A stretch of 64,000 bases of DNA, from NCBI GenBank assembly GCA_023457435.1, contig JAEWLS010000036.1:62001-126000 (forward strand), in the 5' to 3' direction. Shown here piece after piece: positions 34,976-42,443 of the stretch (position 1 is its first letter; each line of letters begins with the position of its first letter). Both the position numbers and the translations under genes were made by a program. The notes below the pieces were generated by a model. The model did no database searches. It was not told the origin of the DNA and worked only from the letters and a program-made list of their open reading frames with translations. The stretch is from Pseudomonadota bacterium (GTDB lineage: Bacteria > Pseudomonadota > Alphaproteobacteria > Rhizobiales > Rhizobiaceae).

Positions 34976-36168
34976 GGGTGACGCTCCAGCACGTCGCCGC
35001 GCACGGCCTCGAGCAGGGCTATGCCCTCGCTGCGATGATACCCGACCGTTGTTGCGAGCGCCGCGGTCACCGGAGCTGGAACCTCGGCCTCCGCGTCAGG
35101 CGCGAACGCCGTTGGGGCCTGTCTGCGGGAAACCGCCATCGCGGCGACGGCCACGGCGGTCGGAAACTGCGCCTCCTTGAGATGGCCGAACGCATTTGCG
35201 ATGCCGCGCAGCGGCGTGCCGTCAAAAGCCGCGCGCTCATCGCTGGTCGCCCGGTGCGCGCCGGACGCGCCCGAGATTACCACCGCGCCGCTGCCGCCAG
35301 TGCGGTCGGCCATCAGCCTTAATTGCGACCGATAATCGTCATTGCGCCGAGCGCTGCCTGCCTCGACGCGGGATAGGCGCGCATAGGCCTTAGCACCACG
35401 CGCCGCCGCATGCGCCGCGGACTCCAGCACGAGGAAACAGCCCGCCGACCCCAGAACGACGCCGCCGCCTTCGCTCTGCTTACGATCCCAGACGGATTTC
35501 CAGTCGCCGCGCAGCAGGCGGCCGCCGATCTCGTAGAGCAGCAGGAATTCGGGGTGCTCGCAGTTGAACGCGCCGCCGATCAGCATGTGGGTCGCCTGGC
35601 CAGAGGTGATCCGCGCCACAGCGGTCTGGAGCGCTGAAATCCCCGCTGCCTCCTCGCCCATGAAACTCTGCGACGAGCCGGTCACCTTGTGAACGATCGA
35701 GATGTTGCCGGCGAGAAGGTTGGATAGCTGGGCGAGAAACAAGGTGGGGCGCAGTTCCGTCTTCAGCCGCTTGTTGAGCAGCACCCCGGTATCGCCGGCC
35801 GTCGGCGCTTCGGAAAGAATGGCGCGGTCGACCGCATCGTCGCGTTCACCGCCACCGGCCGCGACGATCATGTCCATCGTCGAGCAAAGCGCATCATTGC
35901 CCTTGATGCCGGCATCTTCCAGCGCCAGGCCCGCCGCGTACACTCCTGTCTTCTGCCAGCCGTCCATCTGACGCTGGTCGCTGCGGCCGGGAATCTGCTG
36001 CGACCAGTCGACCGCTATCAGCGGATGGATGGGGTAGGGCGCAAAGCGCTCGCTGTCGACGCGGGGGCTGAAATCCGGATCGGACAAGGTAGCCCAATGT
36101 AAGTCGACGCCCTCGCCGAGGGACGACACAATGCCTATACCGGTAATGACGACGTCGCTGGCAGCCAT
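34972..36168 (-). CDS. fabF2XL: degenerate beta-ketoacyl synthase partner (FabF2XL)
   Basis: A 398-aa thiolase-fold protein of the KAS family. Ungapped alignment to FabF1XL across ISALQTAVARITSG / ATAIQLAVDAVRRG puts Glu173 (in MGEEAAG) at the nucleophile position. The first catalytic His and the Lys also appear replaced by Ala; only the GH of the second His (FGHLKEAQ) remains. This looks like a chain-length-factor type subunit. Similar paired genes occur in rhizobial acpXL clusters. It starts 45 bases after acpXL, with no fabZ between them. Its role as a length-determining partner is inference. Confidence 0.85.
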   Translation of the reverse strand: MAASDVVITGIGIVSSLGEGVDLHWATLSDPDFSPRVDSERFAPYPIHPLIAVDWSQQIPGRSDQRQMDGWQKTGVYAAGLALEDAGIKGNDALCSTMDMIVAAGGGERDDAVDRAILSEAPTAGDTGVLLNKRLKTELRPTLFLAQLSNLLAGNISIVHKVTGSSQSFMGEEAAGISALQTAVARITSGQATHMLIGGAFNCEHPEFLLLYEIGGRLLRGDWKSVWDRKQSEGGGVVLGSAGCFLVLESAAHAAARGAKAYARLSRVEAGSARRNDDYRSQLRLMADRTGGSGAVVISGASGAHRATSDERAAFDGTPLRGIANAFGHLKEAQFPTAVAVAAMAVSRRQAPTAFAPDAEAEVPAPVTAALATTVGYHRSEGIALLEAVRGDVLERHP

Positions 36169-36213
36169 GTGCCGGTGATATCGCCGAGCCGGGAGGAGGC
36201 CGTCAAGCGGCGG

Positions 36214-36492
36214 TCAGGCGGCCTTGGCGGCGACCAGTTCGTCTATCCGCGCGCAAAGGTTGCGCATGACGAAATAGGTGTCGGCTGGAACGCGGCCCTC
36301 GTTCACCTCTTGGGTCCAGCGCTCGAGCGGGATCTTGATGCCCATGTCCTTGTCGATCGCAAAGACGATATCGAGGAATTCGAGGCTGTCGATACCGAGG
36401 TCGTCGATCGTGTGACTGTCTGGCGTGATCTTGTCGCGCTCCGTGCCGATCGTGTCGGCAATGATGTCTGCAACCCGGTCGAATGTGGTCAC
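36214..36492 (-). CDS. acpXL: acyl carrier protein AcpXL
   Basis: A 92-aa specialised acyl carrier protein, exactly the size of rhizobial AcpXL. The phosphopantetheine Ser36 lies in DLGIDSLEFLDIVF. AcpXL carries the C28 hydroxy acid that is put on lipid A. AAGGGG stands 8 bases before the ATG. It heads the four-gene cluster acpXL-fabF2XL-fabF1XL-adh2XL. The 125 bases upstream, after the phosphatase gene, should hold its promoter; I see no clear operator there. Confidence 0.95.
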   Translation of the reverse strand: MTTFDRVADIIADTIGTERDKITPDSHTIDDLGIDSLEFLDIVFAIDKDMGIKIPLERWTQEVNEGRVPADTYFVMRNLCARIDELVAAKAA

Positions 36493-36617
36493 GCTAGCCC
36501 CTTGCAGGTCAGTCCTTCGGCAAACCCGGATCTAGTTCGTTTCGTCCGGCAGGAAAAGCCAAAAACGCCCTGCGATGACCAGCTTGCCTCGGGAATCATG
36601 CTTTTCTGTCTGAGGAG

Positions 36618-37178
36618 TTAGTTGAAGCGAATACGCCCGGCTACACGCAGTGTTTCTCCACCCCGGGCGACGATCAAGGCCTCCGCCTCGTACGGTTTAA
36701 CACCCAGAAGCGCTTCCGCGACGTCCTCGTTGACCACGAGCACCAGGTTGGCGGATCCTGTGTACTGGCGGATGAAGGCGTCCAGCTCGGCAGCCTTGCC
36801 TTCGTTACCGGCATCGCCGGGGCGAAAGTCCAGCCGAGTATCGAGCGCGACTACCCTGTCGCCGAAGGCCAACCGAGCGGTCTCGGAACAGCGGCAGAAC
36901 GAACTTGTAAGCACTTCTTCCACCGGCGCGGCGCGCGCAGCGAAGAGAGCACCGATGCGCCGCGCCTGCTGTCGTCCGCGGTCCGACAGGTTGCGCTGCG
37001 TGGCACACTTCGCCAGGTCGAAATTCGCGGGCTCGCCGCTACCCGGCGCGTTGGCGTGGCGGAGGAGCACGACATGACCGCCGTCGCGCAGCAAGGCCCA
37101 TCCCGCCTCGGTGGCGGAGGCCATGGAGCCGGAGATCAACAGGAAGAGAGCGGCGAGCAAGCGGACCATAGGGCGCAT
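36618..37178 (-). CDS. exported histidine phosphatase family protein
   Basis: A protein of about 186 aa with a signal peptide (VRLLAALFLLISGSMASA) and the phosphohistidine core VLLRHANAPG near residue 40. A second basic cluster (RNLSDRGRQQARRIG) and SSFCRCSETA follow, typical of the histidine phosphatase superfamily. The C-terminal half ends in IRFN and lacks some conserved His of phosphoglycerate mutases (VVNEDVAEALLG replaces the usual VSHG), so it may have altered or no phosphatase activity. Starts at 37178 and 37169 are both possible. Periplasmic. Confidence 0.8.
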   Translation of the reverse strand: MRPMVRLLAALFLLISGSMASATEAGWALLRDGGHVVLLRHANAPGSGEPANFDLAKCATQRNLSDRGRQQARRIGALFAARAAPVEEVLTSSFCRCSETARLAFGDRVVALDTRLDFRPGDAGNEGKAAELDAFIRQYTGSANLVLVVNEDVAEALLGVKPYEAEALIVARGGETLRVAGRIRFN

Positions 37179-37257
37179 ATAGGGATGCGATACGGCCGCG
37201 AAAGGCAACCCCGCCCGCCTTGCCGCACCCCGCGCGGTCCAATACAGCACGCCGGCG

Positions 37258-38205
37258 ATGTCGCCCCTCGTCGAATCCACGGCCTACATCTTCGGCCTCG
37301 TAGCGCTTGGCTACCTCGTCAGCCTCGCCGGCTGGCTCCGTCAGGGCACGGGCGAGGCGCTGACAGAGTTCGCCACGAGCATCGCGCTCCCGGTCCTTCT
37401 CTTTCGCACCATGGCTTCGGCGGATTTCTCAGCCGGCATTCCGTGGAAGCTTTGGGGCATCTATTTCGCTGCCGCGGGCGCGTGCTGGGCCATCGGTCAG
37501 GCCTCTGCCGCCTTGCTCTTCAAGCGTGACGAGCGGGCTGCGATCATTGCCGGCGTCGCATCGGGGTTCTCCAACCTCGTGCTGCTTGGCCTGCCGTTCA
37601 TCCTCGCTGTCTACGGTCACGACGGCGTAGCGGTACTCTCCCTGGTGGTGGCGATACACATGCCGACCATACTCGGCGCCGCGACCGTGCTTTTTGCCAT
37701 CGCAGACAGGCGCAGCGGGACTGGCAGCGTCGGTCGGGCCCTGGCGGCGTTTGCGCGCAATCTCGCGACCAATCCGATGATTATCGGCATTGCTGCCGGC
37801 CTTGCATGGCGCATGACCGGCCTTGCGCTGCCCGCGATCGCGTCGCGCTACGTCGACACCTTCGCGCTGGTCGCGGGACCGCTGGCGCTATTCGCCATGG
37901 GTATGGGGCTGCGTAATTTCCCGCTGCGCGGAAACGTGTTGCCGGCGATGTTCTTCGCGACGATCAAGCTCGGGCTCATGCCTGCCTTGGTGCTGGCAAT
38001 GGCCTACGGATTTGGCCTGCCGCCTATGGTCGCGAAGGTAGCCGTCGTCAGCGCGGCGCTGCCGACCGGCGTGAACCCTTATCTTTTCGCCGTCCGCTTC
38101 GGTACCGGACAGGCGCTTGCCTCGAACTCGCTGACGATCGGCACCATGGTCGCGGCGTTGAGCGCGTCGATTTGGGTGGCCGTCGTGGAAATGGTGTTCG
38201 GCTAG
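37258..38205 (+). CDS. AEC family transporter
   Basis: A 315-aa inner-membrane protein with about ten helices in two inverted halves, of the auxin-efflux-carrier family. It has the early LTEFATSIALPVLLFR, the centre SNLVLLGLPFILAVYG, and ALPTGVNPYLFAVRFG in the second half. Bacterial members move malonate, malate or other small carboxylates. It is divergent from the phosphatase gene and 77 bases before a succinate-semialdehyde dehydrogenase gene. Direction and solute cannot be told from sequence. Confidence 0.88.
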   Translation: MSPLVESTAYIFGLVALGYLVSLAGWLRQGTGEALTEFATSIALPVLLFRTMASADFSAGIPWKLWGIYFAAAGACWAIGQASAALLFKRDERAAIIAGVASGFSNLVLLGLPFILAVYGHDGVAVLSLVVAIHMPTILGAATVLFAIADRRSGTGSVGRALAAFARNLATNPMIIGIAAGLAWRMTGLALPAIASRYVDTFALVAGPLALFAMGMGLRNFPLRGNVLPAMFFATIKLGLMPALVLAMAYGFGLPPMVAKVAVVSAALPTGVNPYLFAVRFGTGQALASNSLTIGTMVAALSASIWVAVVEMVFG

Positions 38206-38282
38206 CCGGCGCTCGCTGATTGATCGGCGCGGTACCGAGGCGTACAGAGCCTGGCTACGCAACGCCTTTAGAGGAGCTTCAC

Positions 38283-39740
38283 ATGCTGCAGAAATCCAAC
38301 CCGTTCCTGCGCGAAGCCATCCTGATCGGCGGCAAATGGGTTCCTGCCGACAGCGGCAAGACGATCGACGTTACGAATCCGGCCAATGGCCAGCGCCTCG
38401 GCACTGTACCCAAGGCTGGAGCAGCGGAAACGAAACGCGCCATCGAGGCCGCCCACGAGGCGTTCAAGACGTTCCGCAAGACGACCGCGCTCGAGCGTTC
38501 CAAGCTTCTGCGCAAGCTCGCCGATGCGCTGATGGACAATCAGCAGGCCCTGGCAGAGCTGCTGACGATGGAACAGGGCAAGTCGCTCACGGAATCCAAG
38601 GGCGAGATTGCGTCGTCCGCGGCTTACGTCATGTGGTTTGCCGAGGAGGCGCGGCGCACCTATGGCGATGTCGTGCCGTCGCCATGGGCAGACCGGCGCA
38701 TCCTCGTCACGCGGGAGCCGACCGGGGTGGTCGCCGCGATCACGCCTTGGAACTTCCCGTCGTCCATGCTGTCGCGCAAGATCGGTCCGGCGATCGCGGC
38801 TGGCTGTACCGTCGTCGTGAAACCTGCTTCGCAGACGCCCTATTCCGGTTTGGCCTGGGGCGCGCTTGCCGAGGAAGTAGGCATTCCTGCCGGTGTGGTG
38901 AACGTCGTCACCGGTTCGGCCGCGGAGATCGGCGACGAGCTCACCGCCAACCCCCTGGTCAAGAAGATCACCTTCACCGGCTCCACCGAAGTCGGAAAGG
39001 TGTTGATGGCCAAGGCGGCGCAGACGGTGAAAAAGGTCTCGATGGAACTCGGCGGCAACGCGCCGTTCCTGGTCTTCGACGATGCCGACATCGATAGGGC
39101 GGTCGAGGGCGCCATGACGGCCAAGTACCGCAATTCCGGCCAGACCTGCGTGTGCACGAACCGCTTCTTCGCCCAGGCCGGCATCTACGACAGGTTCGTC
39201 GAGAAGCTCGCCGCCGCGTCGAACGGGCTCAAGGTCGGCCCTGGACTAGACGATGGTACTCAGCAGGGCCCTCTGATCGACACCAAGGCGGTGGAGAAGG
39301 TCGAGGAGCTGATTGCCGACGCGAAGGCGAAGGGCGGCAAGATCGTCGCCGGCGGTAACCGTCACAAGCTCGGCGGCTCGTTTTTCGAGCCGACTGTCAT
39401 CTCGGACGCGAAGCCGGAGATGCGGTTCATGAAAGAAGAGATTTTCGGGCCTGTCGCGCCTGTATTCAAATTCGAAAGCGAGGAAGAAGGCATCGCGCTC
39501 GCCAATGACACGGAATACGGCCTCGCCTGCTATTTCTACACAGGCGACCTCGGCCGCGCCTTCCGAGTCATGGAAGGGCTCAAGTACGGTATGGTTGGGG
39601 TCAACGAGGGTCTGATCACCACGCCTGAGGCGCCATTCGGCGGTGTCAAGGAAAGCGGTCTTGGACGTGAAGGTGGCCACCAGGGCATCGAGGACTACCT
39701 CGATACCAAATATGTCTGCATCGGCGGCCTCGGGCTCTGA
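38283..39740 (+). CDS. gabD: succinate-semialdehyde dehydrogenase (NAD(P)+)
   Basis: A 485-aa aldehyde dehydrogenase. It has ITPWNFPSSMLSRKIGPAIAAG, catalytic Glu255 in MELGGNAP, catalytic Cys289 in NSGQTCVC, and EIFGPVAP. GQTCVCTNR, PFGGVKESG and GREGG near the end are characteristic of the GabD subgroup. It oxidises succinate semialdehyde to succinate in GABA breakdown. AGAGGAG precedes ATG 38283. No GABA aminotransferase is adjacent, although an omega-aminotransferase lies 17 kb away. Confidence 0.9.
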   Translation: MLQKSNPFLREAILIGGKWVPADSGKTIDVTNPANGQRLGTVPKAGAAETKRAIEAAHEAFKTFRKTTALERSKLLRKLADALMDNQQALAELLTMEQGKSLTESKGEIASSAAYVMWFAEEARRTYGDVVPSPWADRRILVTREPTGVVAAITPWNFPSSMLSRKIGPAIAAGCTVVVKPASQTPYSGLAWGALAEEVGIPAGVVNVVTGSAAEIGDELTANPLVKKITFTGSTEVGKVLMAKAAQTVKKVSMELGGNAPFLVFDDADIDRAVEGAMTAKYRNSGQTCVCTNRFFAQAGIYDRFVEKLAAASNGLKVGPGLDDGTQQGPLIDTKAVEKVEELIADAKAKGGKIVAGGNRHKLGGSFFEPTVISDAKPEMRFMKEEIFGPVAPVFKFESEEEGIALANDTEYGLACYFYTGDLGRAFRVMEGLKYGMVGVNEGLITTPEAPFGGVKESGLGREGGHQGIEDYLDTKYVCIGGLGL

Positions 39741-39744
39741 CATC

Positions 39745-40767
39745 GTGCGCGGGAGCGTCGAGACATTCGGCAAGACGGCCGCTGGCGAAGATGTCGGGCG
39801 CATACGTATCGCCGCCGGAGACCTGACCGCCCACATCCTCACCTACGGTGCGGTGGTTCAGGACCTGCGGCTTGAAGGTCACGACCATCCTCTTGTGCTC
39901 GGGTTCGAGACATTCGAACCTTACATCGAGGACTCGGTCTACTTTGGCGCCATCGTCGGGCGGTATGCCAACCGGATCGCTCATGGCCGCTTCACCATCG
40001 ACGGCGAGCGGTTTCAGGCGACGCCCGGCGCACACGGGGTTCATACTTTGCACGGCGGGCCGGAGGGGATCGACCGGCGCCTATGGACCATCGTCTTGTG
40101 CGGGGCGGATTTCGTCACACTCGCCCTGCGCGACAGGGACGGCGAAATGGGCTTTCCGGGAAACCTCGACATCCAGTGCACCTACCGGGTGACCGCGCAT
40201 GCGACGCTGGCGATCGAGCTTTCCGCAACGTGCGACGCGCCGACCCTGTGCAACCTCGCCCATCATGGCTGGTTCAATCTGGAGGACGGCGGCGCAGGCA
40301 GTGTACTGGATCACAGGCTCAGCATCGACGCGGATGCCTATCTTCCCGTGGATGCGACACTGATCCCGACCGGCGTCGTACAGCCGGTCGAGGGCACCGA
40401 TTTCGACTTTCGGACGCCTCGAACCATACGCTCGGCCGATGGCCGGCCGCAGACCGCCTATGACCACAATTTCTGCCTCGCGGCGGCGCGCCGGCCGCTG
40501 ACGCGAGCGGCGTGGGTGCAGGGACCGAGGTCGGGGGTGGAAATGGAGGTCTGGTCGACCGAGCCGGGCCTGCAGTTCTTCTGGGGCGGTATTCCCGCCC
40601 GCAGTTCGCCCGGACTCGACGGCATTACCTATCAGCCGAATGCGGCCATATGCCTCGAACCGCAAATCTGGCCCGACTCGCCCAACCACCGCTACTTTCC
40701 GCAGGCGATCCTGCGTCCGGGCGATCGATACGAACAGCGCACCGAGTATCGCTTCCGGCAGGGGTAG
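39745..40767 (+). CDS. galM: aldose 1-epimerase family protein
   Basis: A protein of about 340 aa of the galactose mutarotase fold. It has VYFGAIVGRYANRIAHGRF, GVHTLHGGPEGID, the catalytic-His segment NLAHHGWFNL, and late ICLEPQIWPDSPNH with the catalytic Glu. It interconverts alpha and beta sugars. The start is uncertain: GTG 39745 begins just after the dehydrogenase stop, while ATG 39712 would overlap that gene; neither has a good ribosome site. Sugar specificity is unknown. Confidence 0.85.
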   Translation: MRGSVETFGKTAAGEDVGRIRIAAGDLTAHILTYGAVVQDLRLEGHDHPLVLGFETFEPYIEDSVYFGAIVGRYANRIAHGRFTIDGERFQATPGAHGVHTLHGGPEGIDRRLWTIVLCGADFVTLALRDRDGEMGFPGNLDIQCTYRVTAHATLAIELSATCDAPTLCNLAHHGWFNLEDGGAGSVLDHRLSIDADAYLPVDATLIPTGVVQPVEGTDFDFRTPRTIRSADGRPQTAYDHNFCLAAARRPLTRAAWVQGPRSGVEMEVWSTEPGLQFFWGGIPARSSPGLDGITYQPNAAICLEPQIWPDSPNHRYFPQAILRPGDRYEQRTEYRFRQG

Positions 40768-40808
40768 GACGCCCAGCGCGACGGGTCGGCAGCATTCCGG
40801 AGGAGCCC

Positions 40809-41243
40809 ATGTTTCGTTCCCGCCTTGGCATCGTCAGCATGGTTCTGCTGGGTGCAGTGCTGATCGCTTTCTTCGCGATGCTGGCGCTCGCGCCAACGGC
40901 GCAACCCGACCTCTCGCGGGAAAAACCCAGCGCGGGCGGGCTGTATCAGGTCGCCATCGCACCCGAGAAGGAGCCGATCGAACAGGGTGTGCTGCACAAC
41001 TGGGTCGTGACGGTACGCACCGCCTCCGGCGCCCCCGTAAGCGACGCAACCGTCACGGTCGACGGCGGCATGCCGGAACATGGCCACGGGCTTCCGACGA
41101 CGCCGCAGGCGACCGGCCATATGGGCGAGGGGCGCTATCGCATCGAGGGCGTCCGCTTCAACATGAGCGGCAACTGGGTCTTGAAGGTGGGCATCACGGC
41201 GCCGGCCGGCACCGACAGCGCCGAGTTCAACCTGTCGATCTAG
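40809..41243 (+). CDS. FixH/YtkA-like membrane-anchored protein
   Basis: A 144-aa protein with one N-terminal membrane helix (about residues 7-29) and a periplasmic beta-sandwich of the FixH/YtkA type. The conserved core is GGMPEHGHGLPT, then GRYRIEGVRFNMSGNWVLKV. The clustered Met/His residues suggest metal contact, perhaps copper; this is inference. AGGAG stands just before ATG 40809. It is 3 bases upstream of a MauG-like di-heme gene, and that gene overlaps putA, so the three are one unit. No other fix genes are nearby. Confidence 0.83.
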   Translation: MFRSRLGIVSMVLLGAVLIAFFAMLALAPTAQPDLSREKPSAGGLYQVAIAPEKEPIEQGVLHNWVVTVRTASGAPVSDATVTVDGGMPEHGHGLPTTPQATGHMGEGRYRIEGVRFNMSGNWVLKVGITAPAGTDSAEFNLSI

Positions 41244-41246
41244 TTC

Positions 41247-42443
41247 ATGCTGCGGATGGCCTCGCTGCTTCTTCTCGGGCTGCTTGCCGCATGCAATCCG
41301 TCGTCGCTGACAGAGGAGGAGAAGCGACAGGTAGTGTCCCTCGCACTGTCGTCGCTGCCGCCGGTCCCCGACGACCCGTCGAACCGCTTCTTCGAAAGCC
41401 GCGCCGCGGCGGCCTTCGGCGCCACGCTGTTCTTCGACACGGATCTCAGCGCAAACGGCGACATCGCGTGCGCGACCTGCCACTTGGTCGACCGCCAGTT
41501 TCAGGATGACCTGCCGCTCGCCAAGGGCCTTGCGACCACGGATCGGCGGACAATGCCGCTGGCGGGCGTCGCCTACAACTCCTGGCAATTCTGGGACGGG
41601 CGCAAAGATACCCTCTGGTCGCAGGCGCTCGGGCCGATGGAGGACGCGCGGGAACACGGCGAGACCCGGGCCGGCCTGGCGCATACCGTCGCAAGAAAGT
41701 ACGGCGACAGGTACGCGGCGATCTTCGGCGCGCTTCCGAATCTCGTCGGCGTTCCGGCTGCGGCAAGTCCCCTCGGCGATGCCGCCGCCCAGGCGGCGTG
41801 GAACGCGATGGCCGAGAGCGATCGTGCCGCGATCGACGCCGTGTTCGCCAATCTGGGCAAGGCGCTCGCGGCGTTCGAGCGTTCGATCCAGCACGAACCG
41901 ACTCGTTTCGATCGGTTTGCGGCGGCGCTTGCCCGCGGCGTGGCACCGGCCGGGGATGCCAAGTTCTCGGACCTCGAAACCGAGGGACTGAAACTTTTCC
42001 TCGGCAAGGGCCAGTGCATCAACTGCCACAACGGACCGCGTTTCACCGACGGGCATTTCCACAACACCGGGGTGCCGGCGGTGGCGGGCCTCCCTGACGA
42101 TCGTGGCAGGGCGCAGGCCATATCGAAACTCGACGCCGACCCTTTCAACTGCCTCGGAGCCTTCAGCGACGCGGCCGGCCGGTGCGACGAGCTTCGCTTC
42201 ATGGTTCGCGAGGGCGAAGAGCTGGAGCGCGCGTTCAAGACGCCGTCGCTGCGCGGCGCCGCGTCACGGCCGCCATACATGCACTCAGGGCAGATCGCGA
42301 CGATCGAAGACGTGGTCGAGCATTACAGCCACGCTCCGGCTGCACCCTCGGGCCACTCCGAAATCAGGGGCATCGTCCTCACCGAACGCGGTCGCGCCTC
42401 CCTGATTGCGTTCCTTCGAACGCTGGACGATACCGGACCATGA
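41247..42443 (+). CDS. di-heme cytochrome c peroxidase / MauG-like lipoprotein
   Basis: A 398-aa exported protein with lipoprotein signal LLAAC (Cys16) and two c-type heme sites, CATCH (75-79) and CINCH (257-261). It carries other family marks: NSWQFWDGR, NTGVPAV and TPSLRG...PPYMHSG. The family includes bacterial cytochrome c peroxidases, which remove peroxide, and MauG/MbnH, which oxidatively modify a partner protein. Its place between a FixH-like protein and putA is unusual. The gene starts 3 bases after the FixH-like stop and ends by overlapping putA (ATGA). Confidence 0.88.
   Translation: MLRMASLLLLGLLAACNPSSLTEEEKRQVVSLALSSLPPVPDDPSNRFFESRAAAAFGATLFFDTDLSANGDIACATCHLVDRQFQDDLPLAKGLATTDRRTMPLAGVAYNSWQFWDGRKDTLWSQALGPMEDAREHGETRAGLAHTVARKYGDRYAAIFGALPNLVGVPAAASPLGDAAAQAAWNAMAESDRAAIDAVFANLGKALAAFERSIQHEPTRFDRFAAALARGVAPAGDAKFSDLETEGLKLFLGKGQCINCHNGPRFTDGHFHNTGVPAVAGLPDDRGRAQAISKLDADPFNCLGAFSDAAGRCDELRFMVREGEELERAFKTPSLRGAASRPPYMHSGQIATIEDVVEHYSHAPAAPSGHSEIRGIVLTERGRASLIAFLRTLDDTGP

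Noticed and set aside
36618..37178. phosphoglycerate mutase
   Set aside because: It has an export signal and lacks the late catalytic His motif, so a glycolytic role is not supported.
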